Part shown: positions 7,644-16,212 of the stretch, in pieces | Position numbering within the stretch: position 1 is the first letter of the stretch | Layout of the letters: each line of letters starts with the position of its first letter | Assembly (NCBI RefSeq): GCF_900102025.1 | Contig: NZ_FNAU01000006.1 | Location: forward strand, 1 to 64,000 | Source of the DNA: Actinobaculum suis | Lineage (GTDB): Bacteria; Actinomycetota; Actinomycetes; Actinomycetales; Actinomycetaceae | Length of the DNA stretch: 64,000 nucleotides | Direction: 5' to 3' | Program-made: the position numbers and the translations under genes | The notes under the pieces: generated by a model | Database searches by the model: none | What the model was told of the DNA's origin: nothing | What the model saw: only the letters and a program-made list of their open reading frames with translations

Positions 7644-9245
7644 ATGAGTGTCCGCAGAATCGTCGGTCTGGAAACCGAGTTTGGAGTATTGGATCCAGAT
7701 AATCCGCGCGCCAATCCGATCGAACTTTCGGATATCGTGGTCGATTCTTATGGGCGCCACGGAAGCGCTGCCGGTTGCACAGAACCCGTGCGGTGGGACT
7801 ACACCGGCGAAGATCCGCTCCACGATGCCCGCGGTTTCCGTTTGGAACGAGCCGCGGCCGATCCTTCCATGCTTACCGATGACCCCACCCGGCCCGCACC
7901 CAGCGGCGGAGCACATTTACAACACATAGCGCGGCCCTCCCGCGAAGAACTAGCTCTCCCGCACGCCACCAACACGGTGCTCACCAATGGTGCCCGGCTC
8001 TATGTAGACCACGCCCATCCCGAATATTCTTCCCCGGAAGTAACCAATCCGCGCGAAGCCGTGCTGTGGGACCGCGCCGGAGAAGCCATAGCCCGGGAAG
8101 CAATGCAAATCTTGCGAGACGGCGGGCGCAATGTAGTGCTCTACAAAAACAATATTGACGGGAAAGGTGCCGCATACGGTAGCCACGAAAACTATTTGGT
8201 GAGCCGTGAAGTCGAATTTTCGGAAATCGTCCGCTACGTCACCCCCTTCTTTGTTACCCGCCCGATCCTGTGCGGAACCGGCCGGGTAGGCCTGGGGCCA
8301 AGTTCGGAAGCTCCCGGTTTCCAAATCTCCCAGCGGGCAGATTATGTAGAGAACGACGTCGGCCTAGAAACCACTTTCAACCGGCCGATCATTAACACGC
8401 GCGATGAACCGCATGCGTGGTCCGACCAATACCGCCGTTTCCATGTGATTGGCGGCGATGCGAACCAGTTCGATGCCTCTATCTTGTTGAAGGTTGGCAC
8501 CACCGCATTGGTGTTGTGGATGCTCGAACAAGACGAAGTGCCCCTGGGCTTAGAAACCGCGCTGATTGACCAGCCGGTACCGGCCACGTGGATTGTTTCC
8601 CGCGATCTCACTTTGCAACAAAAACTAGAAATGTTCTCCGGTCCAGATCGCACGGCCCTCGATATCCAACAGCAATATTTAGATGTTGTGGGTGAGCTAG
8701 TAGAAACACATGGCGGGCCGGATTGGGATACCCGGGAAGTGCTCGACCTGTGGCAAAACACGCTCGATAAACTCCGCCACAACCTGTGGGATGCCGCACC
8801 CGAAGTGGAATGGGTGGCCAAATACCAGTTACTGGAAGGTATGCGGCAACGTTCCGGGTTGAGCTGGGATTCCGATAAATTGCGGGCAATCGACCTGCAA
8901 TGGCATGACTTACGTGCCGAACGATCCATCGTCAACAAACTGGCGCAGGCCGGCCGGGTCACGCGTTTCTTTACCGACGCCGAAGTGGCTTGGGCTGTTA
9001 CCAATCCACCTGCAGGCACCCGGGCCTATTTGCGCGGCGAACTGATCCGCCGGTACGGCAAGCAAGTCATTTCTGCCAGTTGGACTTCCGGCGTCGTCGA
9101 TGCGGGTGGGGAAGAACTAGTACGCATCCCACTCCTGGACCCGCTGGGTGGTACCCGCGAAAAAGTGGGGGAGGCGCTGGACGCTTCTCCCACTCCGGCC
9201 GATTTCATCGCCAAGCTCACAGCCGGCACCGCCGAAAACCAGTAG
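7644..9245 (+). CDS. dop: Deamidase/depupylase of Pup
   Basis: Dop converts the C-terminal glutamine of Pup to glutamate so that PafA can attach it, and also removes Pup from substrates. It belongs to the carboxylate-amine ligase (glutamine-synthetase-like) fold shared with PafA. The opening RRIVGLETEFGVLDPD carries the conserved metal-binding glutamates; NGARLYVDHAHPEY places the catalytic aspartate at residue 122. The motifs YKNNIDGKGAAYGSHENY and INTRDEPHA are typical. At 533 residues it is a normal Dop length and longer than PafA. The ATG at 7644 follows gggagg. It lies 81 bp after arc and 47 bp before pup. Confidence 0.94.
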   Translation: MSVRRIVGLETEFGVLDPDNPRANPIELSDIVVDSYGRHGSAAGCTEPVRWDYTGEDPLHDARGFRLERAAADPSMLTDDPTRPAPSGGAHLQHIARPSREELALPHATNTVLTNGARLYVDHAHPEYSSPEVTNPREAVLWDRAGEAIAREAMQILRDGGRNVVLYKNNIDGKGAAYGSHENYLVSREVEFSEIVRYVTPFFVTRPILCGTGRVGLGPSSEAPGFQISQRADYVENDVGLETTFNRPIINTRDEPHAWSDQYRRFHVIGGDANQFDASILLKVGTTALVLWMLEQDEVPLGLETALIDQPVPATWIVSRDLTLQQKLEMFSGPDRTALDIQQQYLDVVGELVETHGGPDWDTREVLDLWQNTLDKLRHNLWDAAPEVEWVAKYQLLEGMRQRSGLSWDSDKLRAIDLQWHDLRAERSIVNKLAQAGRVTRFFTDAEVAWAVTNPPAGTRAYLRGELIRRYGKQVISASWTSGVVDAGGEELVRIPLLDPLGGTREKVGEALDASPTPADFIAKLTAGTAENQ

Positions 9246-9292
9246 AAAAGAAAGCACAGTAGCACGATCCTAGTAGGGACTAAGGAGAAGTA

Positions 9293-9475
9293 ATGTCACA
9301 ACAAGAATTTGCCCAACCGCGGCGCCACAAAGAAGAAACCACTCAAGAAACGGTGGAAACTCCGGTCAAAAACCAGGATTTTGCGATCGACGCACTGCTA
9401 GACGATATTGATAGCGTGCTGGAAACCAATGCCTCGTCCTTCGTGCAAGGCTTCGTACAGAAGGGCGGCCAGTGA
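9293..9475 (+). CDS. pup: Prokaryotic ubiquitin-like protein Pup
   Basis: A 60-residue intrinsically disordered modifier that is linked through its C-terminus to lysines of target proteins. The sequence is rich in Gln, Glu and Asp, has the DIDSVLETNASSFVQGFVQ helix that binds the ARC coiled coil, and ends in Gly-Gly-Gln. The terminal glutamine means that Dop must deamidate it before ligation. A clear SD (aaggag) lies upstream. The stop codon overlaps the GTG start of pafA. In proteasome-bearing actinobacteria prcB and prcA normally follow; here they do not. Confidence 0.95.
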   Translation: MSQQEFAQPRRHKEETTQETVETPVKNQDFAIDALLDDIDSVLETNASSFVQGFVQKGGQ

Positions 9476-10857
9476 TACCGCGCCGCGTGATGGGGATCGA
9501 AACGGAATTCGGCCTAACTTGCGCCTCGACCACCGGGCAGACCCCACCACTAGACCCAGAAACGGCCGCGGATCTCCTTTTCGAACCGGTGGTACAAGAA
9601 AACCGTTCCACCAATACTTTCCTGGAGAACGGGGCCCGGCTCTACCTTGACGTAGGCGCACATCCCGAATATGCCACCGCCGAATGCGATTCGCTAACCG
9701 ACCTGCTTGCAAATGACCGGGCCGGGGATGAAATCTTCGCCGATCTAGCCCAACAAGCGAATACAAAACTTGCGGCGCAAGGCGTGGCCGGAGAAATCCA
9801 CTTGTTCAAAAACAATGTGGATGCAGCCGGTAATTCTTTCGGTTGCCACGAAAACTATATGTTGCACCGGCGCGCGGATTTCCGGAACCGGATTCAAAGG
9901 CTCGTACCCTTCTTCGTGACCCGGCAAATCATTACCGGCGCGGGCATGCTCTTCCGCGCGGAAAACGGCGAAGTCAGCTACGAATTCGCGCAGCGTAGCC
10001 ACAAAATGTGGGATGCGATTTCTTCCGCCTCAACGCGCGCCCGCCCCATGATTAACACGCGCGATGAACCGCATGGGAACGCCGAAGAATACCGGCGCAT
10101 GCACGTAATCGTCGGGGATTCGAATATCGCGCAAGCCACTACCGGTCTGAAAATCGCTACCACGGAAGCCCTTTTGATAATGCTGGAAGAAGGGGCGATC
10201 ATGCCGGATCTGGCGCTGGCTGATGATATGCACGCGATTCGGCTCACCGCGGCAAACCTGCGCGGGCAGGCGCGCCTCGAACTAGCCGCCGGTGGCACCA
10301 CGGACCCGATCTCCGTACAGGAACGTTTCCGGGATGCGGCGCTAGGCCATTTGGAACGAAAAGGTTACCTAGCCGAACTGGATCCGCTGCGCCGGTATTT
10401 GCTGGAGTTGTGGACGCGCGGCCTGGAAGCATTGAAAACCGGAAACCTGGAAAGCGTGGAAACGGAAATCGACTGGGTGGCAAAACTGCATTTGTTGCGC
10501 CGGTACATGGATCGTTCCGGGGCCACCCTTGCCGATCCGCGCGTAGCCCGCCTCGACCTGGCCTATCACGATATTGGTCCTGCGGGTTTGCGCCACCAGA
10601 TGGAGGAAACCGGGATGCTCCGGCAACTGATTTCTCCAGAAGAGGTGGCTCATGCCCGGCAGTACCCGCCGCAAACCACGCGGGCGAAGATTCGCGGAGA
10701 GTTTGTACGCCGCGGGAAAGCTGCCCGGCGTGATATTGCCGTGGATTGGACCAGTTTGCGCCTCATGGGGGCCGCCGGAAACTCCACGGTACTGTTGGAA
10801 GAACCGCTGGAAACCGAAAATGCGGCAGCCACCCAGCTCATGGCGGAGATCGCGTGA
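9472..10857 (+). CDS. pafA: Pup-protein ligase
   Basis: PafA forms an isopeptide bond between Pup glutamate and a substrate lysine, using ATP. The 461 residues match the family. RRVMGIETEFGLTC begins the fold; NGARLYLDVGAHPEY places the catalytic aspartate at residue 60; KNNVDAAGNSFGCHENYM and INTRDEPHG follow. The GTG start overlaps the pup stop (GTGA), implying translational coupling of modifier and ligase. The next gene begins inside its own stop in the same way. With no local proteasome, the likely role is Pup tagging for regulation, storage or unfoldase-driven release rather than proteasomal degradation; that is inference. Confidence 0.95.
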   Translation: MIPRRVMGIETEFGLTCASTTGQTPPLDPETAADLLFEPVVQENRSTNTFLENGARLYLDVGAHPEYATAECDSLTDLLANDRAGDEIFADLAQQANTKLAAQGVAGEIHLFKNNVDAAGNSFGCHENYMLHRRADFRNRIQRLVPFFVTRQIITGAGMLFRAENGEVSYEFAQRSHKMWDAISSASTRARPMINTRDEPHGNAEEYRRMHVIVGDSNIAQATTGLKIATTEALLIMLEEGAIMPDLALADDMHAIRLTAANLRGQARLELAAGGTTDPISVQERFRDAALGHLERKGYLAELDPLRRYLLELWTRGLEALKTGNLESVETEIDWVAKLHLLRRYMDRSGATLADPRVARLDLAYHDIGPAGLRHQMEETGMLRQLISPEEVAHARQYPPQTTRAKIRGEFVRRGKAARRDIAVDWTSLRLMGAAGNSTVLLEEPLETENAAATQLMAEIA

Positions 10858-11699
10858 CAAAAGCAGGCTTCCTTGTTTCCCTCACCGCCGCGCTCGCCCT
10901 GGTATTAGGTGGCTGCGGTAGCGAAAGCGGCGGGGAGTGGTCGGTAGACGTAACCGGTAGTTTTGGGGCCCCGGTCTCCGTGCAGATTACCGGTAAACCG
11001 CATTTGCAGGGCATGCGTGCCACCACTTTGAGCGCCGGGGAAGGCGTGATGATTCAAGAATCTTCCCCGGTGCTTTTCCGCGCTACCTCTTTCGATTCGC
11101 GCACCGGCAACCAAGTTAACGAATATGACACCGGGCGGGTCCGCCTTCAACATGCCACCGCAGACGAGCTCGGCGACCTCGCCCAATACGTGATCGGCCA
11201 AAAAGAAGGTTCGCGGTTGTTAATAGAACGGGGCGGGCTAGTACAAGGCGATAACAACACCGTAGAGATCGTAGTGATCGACCTGTTTTACACGAACGCC
11301 CGCGGAAACCCAGTTCCCACCCCCGAGCCACCACCGGCAGGCATGCCCGGTATCAACACCGCCGAAGATGCCGGCCCGGTAATAACTAGCGGAGGCGGCC
11401 CGATTTCGAAGCTTGCCATCGTGCCCTTAGTGGCGGGTACCGGCACCCAGGTAGGGGAAGACGACGCCGTTATCGCGCAATATGTACTCGCCAACACGGA
11501 AGGTGAAATCTTGGATTCCACGTGGGCGGGGCCCGGCCCGCAAACACTGCACGTCCAAGAAGTAATGACGGGGCTACGTACCGCAATCCAAGACCAAAAA
11601 ATTGGTAGCCGGATCGCCGTGCTCATCCCCGAGGAACAAGCCCATGGAGAAGGCGACCTGGTAGCAATCGTTGACCTACTGGCCATCCGCGAACCCTAG
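10854..11699 (+). CDS. FKBP-like peptidyl-prolyl isomerase lipoprotein
   Basis: The GTG at 10854 overlaps the pafA stop and gives a 281-residue protein with a lipoprotein signal peptide: positively charged start, hydrophobic stretch, then LVLGGC with Cys21 as the lipidation site. The exported part appears to hold two FKBP-like halves. The second (about residues 190-281) has VMTGLRTAIQDQKIGSRIAV followed by LIPEEQAHG, resembling the FKBP core but with substitutions; the first is more degenerate. An exported folding factor next to pafA recurs in some actinobacteria. Isomerase activity is uncertain given the divergence. Confidence 0.75.
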   Translation: MTKAGFLVSLTAALALVLGGCGSESGGEWSVDVTGSFGAPVSVQITGKPHLQGMRATTLSAGEGVMIQESSPVLFRATSFDSRTGNQVNEYDTGRVRLQHATADELGDLAQYVIGQKEGSRLLIERGGLVQGDNNTVEIVVIDLFYTNARGNPVPTPEPPPAGMPGINTAEDAGPVITSGGGPISKLAIVPLVAGTGTQVGEDDAVIAQYVLANTEGEILDSTWAGPGPQTLHVQEVMTGLRTAIQDQKIGSRIAVLIPEEQAHGEGDLVAIVDLLAIREP

Positions 11700-11720
11700 C
11701 CGCGTAAGAGCCGCTAGCAT

Positions 11721-11840
11721 TCTGGCCGTGCTACACGCATTCTGGCTGTGCTACAGGTTTTCTGGCCGCGCTACTAAGTTTCTGGCGGCGCTACTAAGTT
11801 TCTGGTGGCGCTACTAGCTTTCTGGTCGCACTACATAGGT
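11721..11840. repeat. Six-copy 20-bp tandem array
   Basis: Units begin exactly every 20 bp at 11721, 11741, 11761, 11781, 11801 and 11821. Each has a 14-base core tctggYSgYgctac (last copy tctggtcgcactac) followed by six variable bases. The array fills the gap between two convergent genes, and the last copy, with part of the fifth, encodes the C-terminus of the minus-strand gene. There is no dyad symmetry in the unit and no similar copy elsewhere in the window. Confidence 0.9.
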
Positions 11841-12584
11841 AGCAAAATCTGGGGAGTAACGGGCTTGCAAAAGCTCTGTTTCTTGCGCCGCCCAAATATC
11901 CCACCAGGAGCTCGGATCGCCTTCCCGCTGCGTCACGCGTGCCCGCCGCGTTGCTACCGGTTCGGTGACCCAAACACTTTCCGTCAAATACGGCGCACAA
12001 GCCTGACTGGTAGACCCGCACCCAATAAGGAGCAAGACATCTGCCGTACCTCGAACCGGCTTGCGCATAGCGCCCGTCGCCGCCCAATTTTGCAAGTGCC
12101 AATCCCAGGGCTGGAGCTCGAAAAAACCTTGCCGCAAAAAAGGATCCAACATGTGCGCGGCCACCCGTACAGTACCGGCAACTAAACCGTGCCAACCGGC
12201 GATATAGTTTTCGAGTTCCACCGCGAGCACCCGTAAACCCGGCCCCGGTTGCGCTCCTTCCTCAGCGGCCGGATGCGCTTCTTTCGTAGTAGCCGGTTGC
12301 GCTTCGCCGGTGGCGGTCGGTTGTGCTCCGCCCGTAGCGGTAGCGAGCGCCGGGCTCGCAAGTTTTTCCATTTCCCGCTGGATCCTCCCCGCCAAAGTGG
12401 TTTTGCCCGCACCGCTGCGGCCGTCAATACCAAAAATTAGCCTGCCGGGCGCATTTCTCGGCGCGCGGGCAGTATTACCGTTTGGCTGCGGCTGCCGGGC
12501 GGTTTGGGCGAGTCGTACCCAATGCCGGGCCAGGGCCTGAACAAACTTGGCATCGGCACGCATATCGTGGGCGGGGGTTATCAC
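11814..12584 (-). CDS. Uridine-kinase-like P-loop NTPase
   Basis: A P-loop protein with GIDGRSGAGKTTLA (Walker A near residues 52-62), resembling the uridine kinase/phosphoribulokinase superfamily. The middle (about 78-110) is a low-complexity stretch built from AQP/TATGEAQ/EAHPAAEEGAQ repeats. Downstream, the VELENYIAGWHGL region may be a nucleoside-binding segment, and RARVTQREGD may carry the lid arginines. The C-terminal residues come from a copy of the adjoining 20-bp repeat. The GTG start at 12584 is weakly supported; an in-frame ATG lies at 12563. The substrate cannot be named. Confidence 0.65.
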   Translation of the reverse strand: MITPAHDMRADAKFVQALARHWVRLAQTARQPQPNGNTARAPRNAPGRLIFGIDGRSGAGKTTLAGRIQREMEKLASPALATATGGAQPTATGEAQPATTKEAHPAAEEGAQPGPGLRVLAVELENYIAGWHGLVAGTVRVAAHMLDPFLRQGFFELQPWDWHLQNWAATGAMRKPVRGTADVLLLIGCGSTSQACAPYLTESVWVTEPVATRRARVTQREGDPSSWWDIWAAQETELLQARYSPDFATYVVRPES

Positions 12585-12717
12585 CGTTCTAGCTTACCGG
12601 GTATCCTTTCCTCGAAATAGAAAAACTAGGGGCGGCCGAAAACCGCACAGCGTACTTTTAGCGGCGTCGTACATACACATAAGGTAGGCCCGGGAAATCT
12701 ACGCAGAGGGGAGAGCG

Positions 12718-13833
12718 ATGATCCCGCAATCAATTCCGTCACCGAGTGGAAATACTTTTCTCACGCTCGGTCCGATAGAAATCAAGTGGTATGCGATCTG
12801 TATCGTGATCGGAATCATAGCCGCCTGGTTTATTGCGGATAAGCGCTATCGCGCAAAGGGCGGAGATTCCGATAAATTCACGACGATCGCGTTCTGGGCG
12901 GTAATTTTCGGAATTATCGGTGGCCGGCTCTACCACGTGATTACAGACTGGCAACTCTACTTCGCGCCGGGGAAAAACCCGTGGGCGGCCTTCGATATTC
13001 GCGCCGGCGGGCTAGGAATTTGGGGCGCGATCGCGCTGGGTGCCTGCGGTGCGTGGATTGGCGCCCGCCAAGAAAAAGTACGTTTGCTACCCGCTGGCGA
13101 TGCGCTCGCCCCGGGCCTGCTGATCGGCCAAGCCATTGGCCGGCTCGGTAACTGGTTCAACCAGGAGCTTTACGGGCGCCCCACCGATCTGCCCTGGGGT
13201 TTGGAGATCGACGCCGCACATATGCCCCCGGGTATGGCTCCCGGCACCACTTTCCATCCCACCTTCCTGTATGAACTGCTGTGGTGCCTGGTAGGAGCGG
13301 GCGTATTGGTGTGGCTGGAAAAGCGTTTCCACCTGGTAGCCGGTCAGTGCTTTGCTGCCTACATCATGGTGTATACCGCCGGGCGGCTGTGGATCGAAAC
13401 CTTGCGCATCGACCCGGCCAATACCATTTTGGGATTGCGGCTAAACGTGTGGACCGCTATCGGCGTCTTCCTCCTCGGGCTTTTCCTTCTCATTTACCTG
13501 CGCCGCCGCTACCAAAACGATCCGGCCGTAGATTCGATAAATCTTCCGGGAGTTACCGCCGCCACACAGCTGCAGCCGGAAGCAGCAGGTTTGGAAGCGG
13601 CCACCGATACAGATCCGGCCACCGATCCGGGTGCAGCCACCGATACAGATCCGGCTGCCGATCGGGGTGCAGCCACCGACACAGATCCGGCTGCCGATCG
13701 GGACGCCACCACTGGTCCGGACGCCACCACCGATCCGGAATCCACCACCGGTCCGGATACGACGACCGGTGAAGCGACCGTAACTAATACTGATACCGAA
13801 GTCACAGCGGCCCGGAATGAGACCCAAAAGTAA
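12718..13833 (+). CDS. lgt: Phosphatidylglycerol:prolipoprotein diacylglyceryl transferase
   Basis: Lgt is the membrane enzyme that adds diacylglycerol to the lipobox cysteine of prolipoproteins. The family signature GQAIGRLGNWFNQELYGRP lies near residues 137-155, and about seven hydrophobic segments span residues 15-265. The start is an ATG behind gaggggagagcg. The catalytic core ends near residue 280. The remaining 90 residues are a hydrophilic tail of Ala-Thr-Asp-Pro repeats made from a 36-bp DNA unit, probably cytoplasmic or surface-exposed and not needed for catalysis. Confidence 0.94.
   Translation: MIPQSIPSPSGNTFLTLGPIEIKWYAICIVIGIIAAWFIADKRYRAKGGDSDKFTTIAFWAVIFGIIGGRLYHVITDWQLYFAPGKNPWAAFDIRAGGLGIWGAIALGACGAWIGARQEKVRLLPAGDALAPGLLIGQAIGRLGNWFNQELYGRPTDLPWGLEIDAAHMPPGMAPGTTFHPTFLYELLWCLVGAGVLVWLEKRFHLVAGQCFAAYIMVYTAGRLWIETLRIDPANTILGLRLNVWTAIGVFLLGLFLLIYLRRRYQNDPAVDSINLPGVTAATQLQPEAAGLEAATDTDPATDPGAATDTDPAADRGAATDTDPAADRDATTGPDATTDPESTTGPDTTTGEATVTNTDTEVTAARNETQK
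13597..13790 (+). repeat. 36-bp in-frame coding repeats in the lgt tail
   Basis: A unit beginning gcagccaccgatacagat starts at 13633 and recurs at 13669, 36 bp on. Partial and diverged copies flank it, encoding AATDTDPAADRG-like peptides and then TTGPDATTDPE variants. The period is a multiple of three, so the frame is kept. Confidence 0.85.
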
Positions 13834-13850
13834 CCGGAAAATTCGCCGCG

Positions 13851-13861
13851 GTGATCATCAC
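13851..13861. promoter_or_regulatory. Short palindrome upstream of pyk
   Basis: gtgatcatcac is a perfect odd palindrome (GTGAT-C-ATCAC) 52 bases upstream of the pyk start. A TAGGAT sequence at 13897 could be a -10 element. An operator role is only a suggestion. Confidence 0.25.
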
Positions 13862-13912
13862 AAAGGCCTCCAGTCACCATTGGGCTCCTTTGGGCTTGGA
13901 TAGGATAAAAGC

Positions 13913-15340
13913 ATGCGTAGAGCGAAAATTGTGTGTACCCTCGGCCCCGCCACAGATTCGGCGGAGCGAATTCTCGAACTAGCTCAGGCCGGTATGAACG
14001 TGGCGCGGATCAACGCCTCGCACGGCGCTTACCCAGAGCATGAAAAACGTATTGATCGCGTGCGGGCAGCCGCGAAGCAATTGGACCACCCGATCGCCGT
14101 CCTAGTTGACCTCCAAGGTCCGAAGATCCGGCTGGAAACCTTCGAAGAAGGACCGGTGCAGCTTAACGTTGGCGATCGCTTTGTTATCACCACCCGGGAT
14201 GTTGCCGGGAACAAAGAAATCTGCGGAACTACCTATAAGGGCCTGGCCGGCGATTGTCACCCGGGCGATATTCTCCTCATCGACGACGGCAAGGTTTCTT
14301 TGCGCGTCGTAGAGGTTAAAGACGGCACCGATGTGGTGACCGAAGTTGTGGTTCCCGGCCCGGTTTCTGACCACAAGGGGATCAACCTGCCGGGCGTGGC
14401 AGTTTCTCTACCCGCAATGACGGAAAAGGATGAAGCTGATCTGCGCTGGGCCTTGCACTATGGAGCCGATCTGATCGCGCTCTCCTTCGTGCGGGATGCG
14501 AGTGATATTAATCGCGCCCACGAAATTATGGATGAAGAAGGTATTCACCTACCCGTAATCGCCAAAATTGAAAAGCCGCAAGCGATCGAACACTTAGATG
14601 CGATCGTGCAGGCCTTTGACGGCATTATGGTGGCCCGTGGCGACCTCGGCGTCGAATTGCCGCTCGAGCAGGTGCCCGTGGTGCAAAAGATGGCTATCTC
14701 CTTGGCCCGTAAGCGTGCCAAGCCGGTTATTTTGGCCACGCAGGTGCTCGAATCTATGATTCAGAACCCGCGGCCTACGCGTGCGGAGGCTTCCGACTGC
14801 GCTAACGCTGTTTTGGATGGTGCGGATGCGGTCATGCTTTCCGGAGAAACCTCGGTGGGGCTGTATCCGGTGGAATGCGTGCGGACCATGGCTTCCATCA
14901 TCTCCTTCACCGAAGAAAATGGTTTGGAGCAGATCCCGCAGCTTTCTTCCCTGCATCGCACCCGTAATGGTGTGATTACCCGGGCTGCCTTGGATATTGG
15001 GGAAGCCCTGGGTGTGCGGGCTGTGGTGGTGTTCACTGAGACCTCTCACACAGCTCGCCGGGTGACGCGGAATCGTTCTCGCCTCCCCGTTATCTGCTTT
15101 ACTCCGCGGGAAAAGGTGCGTAACCAAATGGCCTTGCTGTGGGGTGCTGATACTTACATTGCCGACACGGTCTACTCGACTGATGGTATGGTTCAGCAGG
15201 TTGAAGATCGACTCACCGAACTCGGGCTCGCAGAGCGTGGGGATCGCGTGGTTATCGTCGCCGGCATGCCAGCCGGTGTGGCGGGTTCAACAAACACGCT
15301 TCGCGTGCACAAAATAGGTGAAGCTACTGGCGTGAAGTGA
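13913..15340 (+). CDS. pyk: Pyruvate kinase
   Basis: Converts phosphoenolpyruvate and ADP to pyruvate and ATP, the last glycolytic step. At 475 residues it has normal length for the actinobacterial enzyme. RRAKIVCTLGPATDS opens the barrel, the active-site region IAKIEKPQAIEH (catalytic Lys) and MVARGDLGVELP follow, then ATQVLESMI and the C-terminal domain ending ...TNTLRVHKIGEATG. The start is the ATG at 13913 after an aggataaaagc stretch. It precedes tRNA-Leu and pdtaR, the mycobacterial-type order. Confidence 0.96.
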   Translation: MRRAKIVCTLGPATDSAERILELAQAGMNVARINASHGAYPEHEKRIDRVRAAAKQLDHPIAVLVDLQGPKIRLETFEEGPVQLNVGDRFVITTRDVAGNKEICGTTYKGLAGDCHPGDILLIDDGKVSLRVVEVKDGTDVVTEVVVPGPVSDHKGINLPGVAVSLPAMTEKDEADLRWALHYGADLIALSFVRDASDINRAHEIMDEEGIHLPVIAKIEKPQAIEHLDAIVQAFDGIMVARGDLGVELPLEQVPVVQKMAISLARKRAKPVILATQVLESMIQNPRPTRAEASDCANAVLDGADAVMLSGETSVGLYPVECVRTMASIISFTEENGLEQIPQLSSLHRTRNGVITRAALDIGEALGVRAVVVFTETSHTARRVTRNRSRLPVICFTPREKVRNQMALLWGADTYIADTVYSTDGMVQQVEDRLTELGLAERGDRVVIVAGMPAGVAGSTNTLRVHKIGEATGVK

Positions 15341-15375
15341 TAAGCTAACGTCTTGCCGGCCTGATGGTCGGTCTC

Positions 15376-15457
15376 GCTTCGGTGGTGGAATTGGCAGACA
15401 CACTGCACTCAAAATGCAGCGCCGAAAGGCATGAGGGTTCGAGTCCCTCCCGAAGCA
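15376..15457 (+). tRNA. tRNA-Leu (CAA)
   Basis: Acceptor arms GCTTCGG and CCGAAGC pair fully. The anticodon stem CTGCA/TGCAG encloses loop CTCAAAA, so the anticodon is CAA and it reads UUG. The TGGCAGACAC D-arm, a long class II variable arm (cgccgaaaggcat) and GGTTCGAGTCC T-arm are present. The 3' CCA is not encoded. Confidence 0.95.
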
Positions 15458-15550
15458 CGTAGGTTCCTCAGCAACCCGGGTTATACGCGGTGCGGCGCAA
15501 ATACAATCGGCGCTGGCGTAAAGCTGACGAAGCCGAAGGAGTGATTAGCG

Positions 15551-16174
15551 ATGGCGGGAAAAGCTAGTAAGTCTGCCGATTCTGCGGCACCTGCACAGAT
15601 CCTTGTAGTAGAAGACGAATCTCTCATCCGTCTGGACATCGTTGAAACTTTAGAAGACGCCGGATACGAAGTTATTGGCGAAGCTGGTACTGGCGATGAT
15701 GCGATTACCTTGGCGGCCGAACTCGAACCCGAAGTAGTGGTTATGGACGTGAAAATGCCCGGTAAAGATGGCATTACCGCGGCCAAGGAAATCATGGAAA
15801 ACCAAAACACCGCCGTGGTGATGCTCACCGCATTTTCCCAGCGTGATCTGGTGGAACGCGCGCGCGACGCCGGCGCTATGGCTTATGTGGTAAAGCCCTT
15901 CACGCCCGCGGATCTGATTCCCGCCGTCGAAATTGCGCTTTCGCGCCGCCGGGAAATTTCGGCCCTGGAAGACCAAGTGACAGATCTGGAAGATCAGTTT
16001 GAAACCCGCAAGCGGGTAGACCGCGCGAAGGGCCTCCTGGAATCTCATATGGGCCTTACCGAACCGGAAGCATTCCGGTGGATCCAGAAAACTTCTATGG
16101 ATCGGCGTTTGACCATGCGGGAAGTTGCCGACGCGGTGATTGAGCAAGTCGGGAAGGCAAATAAAAACAAGTAG
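15551..16174 (+). CDS. pdtaR: ANTAR-domain response regulator, PdtaR type
   Basis: A 207-residue two-component regulator with an N-terminal receiver domain and a C-terminal RNA-binding ANTAR domain that acts by antitermination. Acidic pocket residues E21-D22-E23, phospho-acceptor D66 in VVVMDVKMPG, a Thr/Ser switch in VMLTAFS, and the conserved Lys in YVVKPF are all present. A coiled linker precedes the ANTAR helices (RVDRAKGLLESHMGL). The matching histidine kinase PdtaS is not in this window. Its position between pyk and polA matches Mycobacterium. The SD aaggag lies about nine bases before the ATG, and TACAAT at 15503 is a possible -10. Confidence 0.9.
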   Translation: MAGKASKSADSAAPAQILVVEDESLIRLDIVETLEDAGYEVIGEAGTGDDAITLAAELEPEVVVMDVKMPGKDGITAAKEIMENQNTAVVMLTAFSQRDLVERARDAGAMAYVVKPFTPADLIPAVEIALSRRREISALEDQVTDLEDQFETRKRVDRAKGLLESHMGLTEPEAFRWIQKTSMDRRLTMREVADAVIEQVGKANKNK

Positions 16175-16212
16175 GCCTGCCCGAATCGCCGCGGTGCCGT
16201 AGGGTAGAGAAC

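Noticed and set aside
10746-10853. Longer N-terminus for the FKBP-like lipoprotein
   Set aside because: It would lie wholly inside pafA and bury the signal peptide; the GTG at 10854 gives a proper lipoprotein start.
11721-11840. The 20-bp array as a CRISPR locus
   Set aside because: Units are directly abutting with six-base variable parts, far too short for spacers, the unit has no dyad, and no cas gene is near.
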